DNA from: Hormiphora californensis
Lineage: Eukaryota; Ctenophora; Tentaculata; Cydippida; Pleurobrachiidae
Reading direction: 5' to 3'
Assembly (NCBI GenBank): GCA_020137815.1
Contig: CM035352.1
Coordinates: 1,466,529 to 1,530,528, forward strand
DNA length: 64,000 bases
Position 1 is the first letter of the stretch. Every line of letters starts with the position of its first letter. The notes below the pieces were generated by a model, which did not search any database, had not been told where the DNA came from, and saw only the letters and a program-made list of their open reading frames with translations. A program made the translations under genes and the position numbers. Below, in pieces: positions 48,401-58,302 of this stretch.

Positions 48401-51400
48401 AAATGGAAACCCCCCCAACCCCAAAAACCCCCCCCCCCCCAAAACCCCCCACCCCTTTGGGCCCAAAAAATTTTTTTGGGGAAAACCCCATTTTTTTTCC
48501 CCCCCCAAAACCCCCCCTTTTTTTTAAAAAACCCCAAAATTTTTTTTAATTTTAAAACCCCCCCCCCTTTTTTAAATTTTTTCCTTTCCCCCGGCCCCCC
48601 CCCCCCCAACCCCCCTTTCCCCCCCCCCCCCCCCCCCCCTTTTTTTAAAAAAAATTTTCCCTTTTTTTTCCCCCCCCCCTTTTTTTTTCCCTTTTCCCTT
48701 TCCCCCCCCCCTTTTTCCCCCCTTTTTAAAATTTTTTCCCCCCCCCAAAAAAAAAAAAGGGGGGTTTTTTTCCCCCCCCTTTTAAAAAACCCGGGGGGGG
48801 GGAAAAAAAAATTTTTTTTTCCCCCCCCCTTTTCCCCCCCCCCTTTAAAACCCCCCCCAAAAAAAAAACCCCCCAAAAAAACCCCCCCCAACCCCCCCCC
48901 CCCCCCTTTGGGAAAAAAAATTTTTTCCCCCCCGGGGGCCCCCCCGGGGAATTTAAAAAATTTTTAAAAAAAACCCCCTTTTTTAATAAACCCCCCCCCA
49001 AAAGGTTCCCCTTTTGGGTTAAAAGGGAAAAAAAAAAAAAATTTTTCCCCAAAAGGTTAAAACCCCCCCCTTTAAATTTTTTTTTCCCCCCTTTTTTTTT
49101 TTAAAAAAATTTTTAAAGGGGGGGCCCCTTCCAAAAAAGGTTTTAAAATTTTTTAAAAAAAAAGGGGGGGGGAAAGGGGGAAAAATAAAGGGGAAAGGGG
49201 AGGGGGGAAAAAAGGGGGTTTTTTTTTTCCCCCCCCCTCTCTCTTTTCCCCTTTTTTTTTTCCCCCCCCCTTTTCCCCCCCCCCTTTTTTTTCCCCCCCC
49301 TCTTTCTTTCTTCCCCCCCCTTTTTCCCCCTTTTTTTTCCCCCCCCCCCCCCTTTTTTTTTCCCCCCCCCCCCTTTTTTTCCCTTTTTTCTTTCCGCCCC
49401 CAAAGGGGTTTTTTTTGGGGGGGGGGGGGGGTTTTTTCCCTTTTTGGGGGAAAAAGGGGGGGAAAAGGGGGGGGGTTTTCCAAAAAAAAAAGGAAAAAAG
49501 GGCCCCCCCCAAAAAAGGGGGGGTTTTAAAGGGGGGGTTTTTTAAAAAACCCTTTTTTTTTTTTTTTCCCCCCCCCCCCCCCCTTTTTTCCCCCCCTTTT
49601 TTTCCCCCTTTTTTTTTTTCTTCTCTTTCTCTCCTCTCTCCTCTCTCTCCCGCTCTTTCTCCTCTCTCCTCCCTCCTCTCTGTTCTCTCTCTCGGTCTCC
49701 CTTCAACATCTCTTGTCCTTTCTCTCACTCTTTCTCTAAGCTAATTACCCCTGTAGAAATATAAACTTTACACTGGCATATCACGTGTGTCTGAGTGAGA
49801 GAGATAGGATAGAGAGAGAGAGAGGGAGAGAGAGGGACTGGGAGAGAGAAGAGACTAGAGAGAAGAAAGAGGAGAGAGAGAGAAGACCAAGAGGCCACAG
49901 CTCGAAGTAATGTCACGTGGGCATTTTACAAGGGTAGGATCACGTGTTAAGACCTTAATCACGTGTTAGGGGGTATGGGCCAATGGGGGTACACTTTCAG
50001 AGAGACCAGTGTAATTAGGTCCTTCTCCATCTCCCGCACACTTCTCCATCCATCCACCACGTGCATTATAGGAGCGATCTCAACCCCCCCATCAGCTAAC
50101 TGTGCCTTCTCTCTCACTCCCTGGTATATCTCCCCGTGCGCTCTTTCTCTCCCGGTTAAATGTCTGTCCCCCAATCCCCTTTCTCTCAGTCTCCCATGAC
50201 TCACCATCGTCATTAGTCGGGTCGTGGCTGTGAGGCCCGGTTGATCCAACTATCGTGTCACCAAACGTGTAAACAGCACAGGAGCAGTTGTACTGACGGA
50301 ACGATAGACACCTCCATACCCCACACCTACAGGCCTGCAGGGGTGATATATTGTCAGGTTTAGTGGGAAATAAGTTTGATGTTCACACTGGGGCGGAATT
50401 TATAGAATAAGGAGCACGGTTGAAGTAAAGTTCACGGTTGGTGAATGGTGAACACTGATAGCCCCTCATAGAAACCAAGGTGGGAATATCTTAACTGTCA
50501 AAGATGGGTGGTAGAGAGAAAAGATATCTCATGACATGGACTGTGGTTTTTGAAAAATAAAGCTGTCAATGACGTCTAGTAGAAGCAAAGCATGAACATT
50601 TGAATAGTTCATACTATTTTGACGCAGTGTCTAAAATTAAAGAAATTGAATGTTCACTTGATTCGCCATACGACTGGCGACTCAAGTGAACATTGAATTT
50701 CTTTAAATTCACAGATTTCTTTCAAAACTTTAGGCTCGTTTTCATTCGCAGTGCTAGGGAGAGAGAGAGAAAGAGAAAGAGAGAGAGAAAGAGAGAGACA
50801 AGGACTTGATATGACTTTGAGTAGAGCGCTAAATAGTCTCCTTCTATCATTTTCTCTCGTTCACTGTCACACACAGACACCCATGTGATCAATAACACGT
50901 GATCAGAGAGTTCATGAACTAACGAGTCACGTGATTAGAAGAAGCTAGTGTCTTACGACGCGGAGCCACATGATCATTTACGATATACAGAGCGGCACCT
51001 ATAACTAGTTGTACATATGTCTGTCTGTGTGAATCGATTCGAAATCGGGAAATATTAGTAGTTACAAAAGTGAGGTTATTTTCTGTTAGACCACGTGGTA
51101 TTATATATTGAGGTGATTAGCATTGGGGAGGGCTGCTGAGATCGTTCATTCGTTGAGGGGGTGTATAATATCTAACTTGTATACTGCACAGCCGGGCATC
51201 CATTGGGACACACAAAACAATATGAATCGTACCTTTCCGAATTTGTTTCTCTTCCTGTACCACTTGTGAAAGGTATACTCATGATCACGTGTGTCCCGGA
51301 GTACACGTCTCTTTTTGCACGTGCTACGGTATCGGGCAAAGTCTCCCGGTTGTTTGGCGTCCTCTGTGAAGTCGTCCATTAGGTCGGACAGTGAACCTGG

Positions 51401-52312
51401 AACAAGAAAGAAAGGGGCGTTAGAGGGTAGGTTATAGATCGGACAGTGAACCTAGAACAAGAAAGAAAGGGATGTTAGAGGGTTGATTAAAGGGAGGGAA
51501 AGGGGCGTTAGAGGGTAGGTTATAGGTCGGACAGTGAACCTAGAACAAGAAAGAAAGGGGCGTTAGAGGGTAGGTCAAAGGGAGGGAAAGAGGGTGTTAG
51601 AGGGTAAGTTATAGGTCGGACAGTGAACCTGGAACAAGAAAGAAAGGGGCGTTAGAGGGTTGATTATAGGGAGGGAAAGGGGCGTTAGAGGGTAAGTTAT
51701 AGATCGGACAGTGAACCTAGAACAAGAAAGAAAGGGGCGTTAGCCGTTAGAGGGTAGGGAGGGAAAGAGGGTAGGTTCTAGGGAGGGAAGAGGGTGCTGG
51801 AAGGGAGTGAAGATGCAGGGAAAGACAGAAGAATCAAAAAGATAACGTTGTATCCGGGAAGTGGACGGCCGTTGAATTTTAATTTACAGGTTTCGAATTA
51901 TTATGTGGTAGGATTGCACTTGGTAACCTATTTAGGCGAGGAAGAGAAATAACGTGATCGGATGAAAAGTCAGCGAAAGAGATGGGAAGGGGAGCGATAA
52001 GGAAGACAATGAAATGGAGCGAATGAGGTGCTAATGGCTCTAGTGTAATTAGGTTAATATTTCAATATTGAAGAAAGTCCGAGTGGCGGGGCCCATATGG
52101 CATATATCTGTCTGGCGGCCCCGACCCAGATTTGATTCTCAACCGTGCGGTCAGATCAGGTCGGCGACGCCAGACAGGTCGGGATCGAGGTCGAGAGCCA
52201 ACGAGTCCCCGTGAATGTGATGATATGATGTGAGTACAAAAGCTCGCCGACATGTTTACAGTATGACGTCACACTAGTGGGTTTATATACCTGATCCATC
52301 CTCACATAGCAT
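42410..52312 (-). CDS. FLYWCH-like zinc-finger protein with Pro/Thr-rich tail, frame breaks in the large exon
   Basis: Minus strand. ATG 52312; exons to 52291, 51396-51233, 50334-50205, one ending about 50000, 45812-44042, 43856-43620 and 43008-42410 (TGA). HEYTFHKWYRKRNKFGK joined to CGVWRCLSFRQYNCSCAVY and GPHSHDP gives the WRC...C...HxH pattern of FLYWCH/WRKY-GCM1-type DNA-binding fingers. The next exon reads VREKAQLADGGVEIAPIMHV; the acceptor that keeps its frame is poor. Exon 45812-44042 carries a basic segment (LRKRKRKSG), a 54-nt/18-residue repeat (TIDVTTPTPAPTITEPTP), an amphipathic LEGLLELLKEKG and an AT-hook-like RRKPGPKPRK. Its frame jumps +1 at 44173-44254. Two further +1 jumps (44342-44410, 44480-44560) are either real or replaced by a 143-nt intron. 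Probably a nuclear regulator. Confidence 0.7.
45168..45455 (-). repeat. 54-bp coding minisatellite
   Basis: About five to six near-identical units inside the FLYWCH gene's large exon, each encoding 18 Pro/Thr-rich residues. The frame stays open through the array. Confidence 0.9.
46212..46922 (+). CDS. Secreted galactose-binding-like (F5/8C or fucolectin-type) protein
   Basis: Exon 1 from the ATG at 46212 to 46269, exon 2 46327-46922 (TGA), phase 1. MLFLVIFGSIVNLATGT is a plausible signal peptide. An upstream in-frame ATG at 46107 lies only a few bases after a TATAAAA (46100), so the internal start is preferred. The mature part has the order of a beta-sandwich lectin-like domain: alternating residues near the start, WVHMDLGGLYYIHKVTIYLLF (the DLG...I..V.iY strand pair), then TLLCRIEGDAVRMHKSDRDGGITFADIIV. 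Four or more cysteines could form disulfides. It lies antisense inside the long intron of the FLYWCH gene. The ligand is unknown; an extracellular carbohydrate-binding or cell-recognition role is inferred. Confidence 0.75.
47578..47640. repeat. Two adjacent perfect hairpins
   Basis: CCCGGGTGAATGCCC-GAA-GGGCATTCACCCGGG (15-bp stem, 47578-47610), then TTTTTAGCACG-CA-CGTGCTAAAAA (47617-47640). No gene nearby on either side. Confidence 0.75.
48003..48086. repeat. Minisatellite of RFX X-box-like motifs
   Basis: GTTATCATAGCAAC, GTAACCATAGCAAC, ATTACCATAGCAAC and GATACCATAGCAAC occur in tandem at about 20-24 bp spacing. The second fits the X-box consensus GTNRCC-N(0-3)-RGYAAC exactly. Confidence 0.65.
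48360..49620. other. Homopolymer-corrupted block (probable assembly artefact)
   Basis: Almost entirely stretched A, C, G and T runs, same texture as 33100-34850. It begins abruptly after normal sequence at about 48360 and grades into CT repeats after 49620. Long frames here are meaningless. Confidence 0.85.
50637..50707. repeat. ~70-nt near-perfect hairpin
   Basis: TTAAAGAAATTGAATGTTCA...TTCGCCA pairs with TGGCGACTCAAGTGAACATT...TTTAA, about 32 pairs with two mismatches and a short loop. The size resembles a miRNA precursor or a minimal MITE. It lies in an intron of the FLYWCH gene. Confidence 0.6.
51397..51790 (-). repeat. Tandem copies of a 3' splice site
   Basis: The acceptor region of FLYWCH exon 51396-51233 (minus strand TTTCTTGTTCCAG|GTTCAC) recurs at about 51437, 51530, 51618 and 51707, separated by GTTAGAGGGTAGGTTATAG-type spacers. 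Confidence 0.8.
52108..52177. repeat. Short inverted-repeat element, CTGTCTGGCG family
   Basis: Best-preserved copy: CTGTCTGGCGGCCCCGACC at one end and GGTCGGCGACGCCAGACAG at the other. Confidence 0.75.
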
Positions 52313-52796
52313 CTTGATAGAGTTATCAACAATAAGTATACTGTACCATTCCTGCGAGGAGTAATTTCGTTACCAAATGGGGGGGGGGGTCACAATTGGG
52401 TGATGTCAGACGATTTACAAAAGTACAAAAACGGAAAGCTTGAAAGAATCCAATCTCAAGCATTATTATTAAACAGGGAGAAGTCAAAAGCACGAGCATT
52501 TTGAAATAGATACAAGCCAAAAGTACACACTGGAGAGGCAATGTGCCAAAAGTACACAAACACCGAATAGAATGCAATAGGTGCAAAGAAGTGTACTTTT
52601 GGGCCTCAATATGCAAACATGGTATAACACCAGAAGGGAAGCGAAAGGAGGGCGAAAGAACAAACGAACACACATGGAATAAAAGTGAGAGGCACACACT
52701 AAGTCAGCTGAGAGGTGATCACGTGTGTGTGACTAGAGAAATGGAGATAGAGAGGGGAGAATGAGATAGGAGATGGGAGGGAGAGAGAGTGAGGTT

Positions 52797-52842
<46 letters not shown>

Positions 52843-53145
52843 GGTTGAGATTGAGATAGGGAGAGAAAGAGAGAGAGAGAGAGAGAGAGTGAGGTTGAGA
52901 TTGAGAGAGAAAGAGAATGATATACAGTGTGACTGTGAGTGGATGTAAATCCTATTCCTAATGCAATGTAGGCTACACTGCTGCAGAGTTCGTAAACTTC
53001 TGCCGATTTTGATGATAAATCAAAATGAGTGCATGAGATGATCAAGAGATAGAGAAATACAAATAGGAACCGAATAACTACACAATACGTCACTTATCAC
53101 TAAACTAAAGCACAGGTCACAGATACCTAAAAACAACACGCTTTC

Positions 53146-53208
<63 letters not shown>

Positions 53209-54299
53209 TGGCTTGAGCAAAGGACATAAAAGGTGTAATTACCAAGATTGGAGAGTGTGTGTGTCCCTCTCTCTCTGACTCCACATGTCACGTGTTAAGC
53301 TGGTTGCAGCGGTAAACACGTGACAACTTGCGGGTTGTCATGTGTGAACTGAAACACGTGACCAAGCTGCTACTGCATCAACACACTGAGCTGATGCAGC
53401 GACGACAGACGAACGAAGATGGTGCAACGATTCATGTCACGTGATCAGAGTTGAGAGACAGTCTACTAAAACGAACACGTGTTATGTGTGTGTGAGTGAG
53501 AGAATATAGAGATCACGTGAGAGAGGGAGAGAGAGAAAGAGAGAGAGAGAAAAGAGAGGGAGGCTGAAGACAGCAATAGAACCACGTGATTCTCTCATTC
53601 ATTTTATCTTCCCTCTCTCTGTGTTTTTTTCAGTCTCTCTCTTCTTCTCGACCACAGTTCTCTCTCTTACCCGTGCATTTATCTCTCTCTGTACTGAGAG
53701 CCGACCGAGTGATCACGTGATCTACTTTCTACAAGTCCTCACTCTATTATCATCCTTCTCTCTCTTTCTCTCTCTCTCTCTTCACCCTCCCTCTATCTCT
53801 CTTATCCTTCCTCTATCATTATATCTCTCTTATCCTCCCTCTATCTCTCTCCCCTCTTTCTTTCTATCTCTCTCCCTTTGCCTCTCTGACCCCTTTTCTC
53901 TCTGTGTGATATGTGTGTAGCGCCAACTCAATCCAATGTTTCAATTCCCCCTACCTAATGACTAATTAATCAATTAATAATGGGTCCTCGTCGAGGAATC
54001 CTCGAAAAGCTACCCCTGTCACTAATTGTTTGTCATATAACCGGTGTTATATCCTTGGCCCCATCTCCATCCACTCTCTAAATCGCAGTTGTACCCCATC
54101 TCTTATTCATACTGCGCTAGTAATTTGGCCCTAATATCTCTAGCTTTGTTGCTAATGACGCTACACAGTGCAGTCTTTTATGAGACAACTCGTGAACAAT
54201 GTGCTCTCTCTCTTTCTTCCCCCACCCATCCAATACCTCTATATTTCTACCCCTATAACGAATCATTAAAAGATTCCCGGTTTTTATGGGGTCCCGTGA

Positions 54300-56500
54300 T
54301 GTGGGTTTTGATTTGGGGGGGGGGGGGAGAGCCAAAAAAAGGGAGAGAGAATGGGGAGAAAAAGGGAGAGAGAGACTGGGGGGGGGGAGGAGAAGAAAAA
54401 GAAAGGGGGAGGTGGGGGGGGGGAGGAGAGAGAGAGAGAGGAGACTTGGGGGGGGGGGGGGAGAGAGGGGATTGGGGGGGGGAGAGAGAGGAGGGAGAGA
54501 GAGGGAAAGGGGGGGTTGGGGGGAAAAAGAGAGAGGGGAGAGAGAGGGAGAGGGGGAAGGGGAGAGGGGAGGGGGAAAGGGGCAAAAAAGAGGAGACGGG
54601 GGGGAGAGGGGGGAGAGAGAAAGGAAAAGGGGGAAAAATGGGGAAAGTGAGCAGGGGAGGGGCCCCCGGGAAAGGGTGTATTACCGTGGCTGCCCAAGTG
54701 TTTCCCCACACAATTCTCAGAGCATTTTTTCTTTCTTACCCTCTCTACCTCTCTTTTTTGAGGGTTTTGGGCACTCGGACACACACCTAAACGTTTTCTA
54801 CCAAGGTCCTCATTATTTTGGCAGTGGTATAAGTTTTTCACGCGGGCCCCCTTCACAGTCATTTGGCCCGGTTCCATGTCAAAAAAAGGAAAACCCCCCG
54901 GGGGGTGGGGGATGGGGTTTGGGGTAATGCCCCCTTTCCCCGTTGGTTTGTTTTCCCCCGGCCCCCCCCCTTTAGGTTCGGGAAAAATGTCCCCCCAAAA
55001 AAAAAAAAGTAAGAAAAAAGTTTTAGAGACACCGTTTACATCACGAATATGACGGGCATGCGAAATACATTTAAAATGGTGGCCCCCGTTGAAATGTACC
55101 CAGCCCAAAAACAACCCCTTGGCCTTTCCCCCCCACATTCTTGGAAAGGGGTCGAAAAGAGAGAGAAAAAGGTGGGTTTGAGAAAAAAGAGAGAAATGGG
55201 GCCTGGTGTGGGACGGCCTTTTAAGAGGGGGAAGGGAAAATTTGGGGGAGGAAACGGGTGAAGAGGGGGGTTTGAGGATGAAGAGGGAGGTGAAGAGGGG
55301 GTTAGAAGGATTGAAGAGGGGAAGGATTGAAGATGGGGTTAGAAGGATTGAAGAGGGGGTTAGAAGGATTGAAGAGGGGGTTAGAAGGATTGAAGAGGGG
55401 GTTAGAAGGATTGAAGAGGGGGGTTGGTAAAGAGAAAAAAGGGATGGAAAGGGGTTTGGGTAAAGAAAAAAAAGAGGGGAATTAAGAGGGGGAGTTTAAG
55501 AGGGAAGAGGGAGGGGGGGAATGGGGGGGTAGTTTAACCAGGATAAAAGAGGGTTTGGAAAGGGGTTGTGAGGGAAAAAATCCCCCAAGTGAAGTTTTAC
55601 CCTAAAACCCCCTCCCTTTTTCTTACCCTTCCCCACCAATTTTCTCTCCCCTCCCCCCCCCTCTTTTTTCCCCCCTCTCTCTCCCTCCTCCTTCTCCCTC
55701 TCCCTCTCTTCTCCTTCCTTCCTCTTCTCCTCCTTTCTCTCCCTCTCCCCCTTTCTCCCCTCTCCCTTCTCTCTCTCGCCAGTCGGGACCCCACCCCACA
55801 TGCGGTTATCAGTGATCGTTCAATGGTATTGTAGTGCTTAAGGGTAGTTTGCAAAAAACGCAATGCTATATCAGTGATCCTAATTTTTTCCCCCCTTTTC
55901 TCTTTCCCCTTTAATTTATTCCTTTTCTCTCTCTCCAGCTCCCTCTCTCACTGGACTGACACGTGACATTACCCAGCACGTGATTACTCCACAACGAGAG
56001 AGCAAGAGAGACAAATAAAGAGAGAAAGAGAGAAAGAGAACAAAAAGGAAGAGAGAGATAGAAAAAAAAGAAAGAGAGAGATTTCGAGTAAGTCGCCAGG
56101 CAGTTGTCTCACGTGACTCCCGTAAGAGAGTTTCCACGCGTCACGAACACGTGATCCTCTGGTAAGTAAGAGAAAATTGGGAGAGATGGAAGCTGAGATA
56201 GAGGGGTGCAATGTCTCTCTCTCTCTCTGTCTCCCTCTCTCTCTGTCTCTCTTTCTCTCCTCAATATTTCTGGTGAGCACAAGAGTCAAGAGGTTAAGTG
56301 GGTTCCCCATCATAGCACCTATCAAGAACTTGATATTGGAAAAAGTTGGGATTTTTCCCCGAGAGAGAACTCTTTTAGTAGAAAAAAAAGGGGGGAGGAA
56401 ATTTTGGGAAAAAAAAACAAAACCAAAAGAGGGGAAAAAAAGGGTAGGGGAGAAAAAAAGGAGAGGGAAAAAAAAGGGTTTTAAAAAAAAAAATTTCCGT
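54300..56500. other. GA/CT low-complexity block, partly corrupted
   Basis: G-rich GA repeats (54310-54660), a region with stretched runs (54880-55100), a GGTTAGAAGGATTGAAGAGG minisatellite (about 55290-55420) and CT repeats (55620-55780). Pieces of normal sequence survive between. No gene supported. Confidence 0.7.
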
Positions 56501-56602
56501 AGATTGGGATTATAGAAAATCATGGTGCACCACAAAACTAAGCGTTCTTTCAATGCAGTAGCTATCACAAGGAAGAGAAATGGATTTCTCATTTTATCTT
56601 TT

Positions 56603-56746
<144 letters not shown>

Positions 56747-57518
56747 TTCTTCCAGTTAGGAACTAAGAGAATGGTCACGTGATTCGACTGAAATGATAAC
56801 CGTTTTAGAGCATGAGTAGCGGTAGAATCGAGAGACAGAAAGAGGCAGGGAGAGATTCAGATTTCAGAGGAATAGAGAGAGTAAGATAGAGAGAGAGAGA
56901 GAGAGAGAAAGATAGAGAGTAGAGACTCAGAGTAAAGGAAGCTGGAGATAAGAATTTAAACGTCACAGTTTAAGAAATTGTCTGATTATTGACAGTGTAT
57001 AACAATACGGTCACATGACTGATATAACACATCGTGACTGATACACATTCAACTGCTGTTCCTTCATATGCCATGCGGCTACTATACCTACAATTATATC
57101 GGTTAAATATATATCCAAAAGGATGGTTCAAAGTGATATTGAGATATTTACCACGTGATAGTCTGGACACGAAAAGTAATTAAGTGATCGTCACGTGTCG
57201 CATTAACCTAGAAGGTACAATCTGTCACAGCCCCTAAAAAACGACAAAAGATCTACTCGTATCAATTCAGCTGCAGTTAGATCACCCACTTAGCACAAAA
57301 GATAAAGGGTCAGGGAATGAAAACTTGAAAGCTGCTGGTGGAAATTGTACATTTCAATTGGGTCGTTGATGTGAAAAAAAGAAAGAGAGTGTGAAAACAA
57401 AAACACTTGTAATCTGGTATACAACCCCCGAGCTGCCTTCATTTACATGATTCACAATCATTGCGTTTATCAATATCATAATTAATGAGCCATAATAATC
57501 TAAATACAGTGTGTCTTT

Positions 57519-57833
57519 TCAGAACGTCCCTGCGAGATGTGTTCGTTGTTCAATGTGTTCTACTTCATCTCTTCCACAGTCACAGGAATCGTATCCATTA
57601 GGGCTGTCGAGCTCTGAGGGGGAGGGGATTATTGGGGTGGGGAAGGGTATTATTTGAAGGGGGAATGAGTAATCTCGAATAACTAACCACTTATCAATTA
57701 CAAGTGGTACCTGGTTGAGGGGGGAGGAGGAAGAATGTGTGAGGAAGGCATAGAATAGTGTTAGTTGCTCTTGTTCCCGTAGTTGATCTAGTAGACTGCT
57801 CTCACTAGCTTGGACACGCTGTAAAATGTTCAC
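57519..57833 (-). CDS. Possible small gene or exon pair
   Basis: On the minus strand, TTTTACAG|CGTGTCCAAGC opens a segment reading VQASESSLLDQLREQEQLTL and FYAFLTHSSSSPLNQ, then the donor CAG|GTACCA. A second acceptor (CCCCTCAG at about 57620) precedes either SSTALMDTIPVTVEEMK-stop or a Cys/Asp-rich frame. Unspliced, it is a 104-codon ORF. The helix-forming first part looks coding, but no start or partner exon is clear. Unrecognised. Confidence 0.35.
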   Translation of the reverse strand: MNILQRVQASESSLLDQLREQEQLTLFYAFLTHSSSSPLNQVPLVIDKWLVIRDYSFPLQIIPFPTPIIPSPSELDSPNGYDSCDCGRDEVEHIEQRTHLAGTF

Positions 57834-58206
57834 AATTAAAAGCTGAGCTGCTTACAGTTGTTGAGATGTGACTCGAAAAGCTGAAAGATGTTCACAAACT
57901 TGAAATTACGCTCGAAATGGGTATGGTGTGTGAGTTGGTATGGTATGATTGGGCTTCTCTGACACCAGAGCTGGGGACCACCTTACAAAACTTTGTGAGA
58001 GGAAAATATTTAATTTCGTTAAAAGGGAGATGTTTTTATGAAAAATTATTGACACGATGAGAATGGGTTTTTGAAATTGAAAGATGTGACGTGTTTGTAG
58101 AAATCCAATAAAGACCCCTCTCCTTCCTTTTTAAATGGTCAAGCTCGTGTCACCCATCATGCATTAGGGAGGATTAGTCAATTAAAAAGCAAAACATTGG
58201 GCGAAG

Positions 58207-58214
58207 TATAAAAG
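58207..58214 (+). promoter_or_regulatory. TATA box of the secreted repeat-protein gene
   Basis: TATAAAAG, about 90 bp before the ATG at 58303. Confidence 0.7.
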
Positions 58215-58302
58215 GGCGGCTCGTGGGACATGATTTGGACTCCGCTTGTGATATATCAGAGCTGCACTTAGTTGTGAGAGAGGGTCGAGCAAGCACAGAT
58301 AA

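Noticed and set aside
48136-49744. Long Gly/Lys and Pro/Phe-rich frames
   Set aside because: Same artefact texture as 33 kb.
50205-50250. An additional +1 jump between FLYWCH exons near 50.2 kb
   Set aside because: A weak alternative acceptor (GGGAGAG|AAAGAG) restores the frame, so it was not counted.
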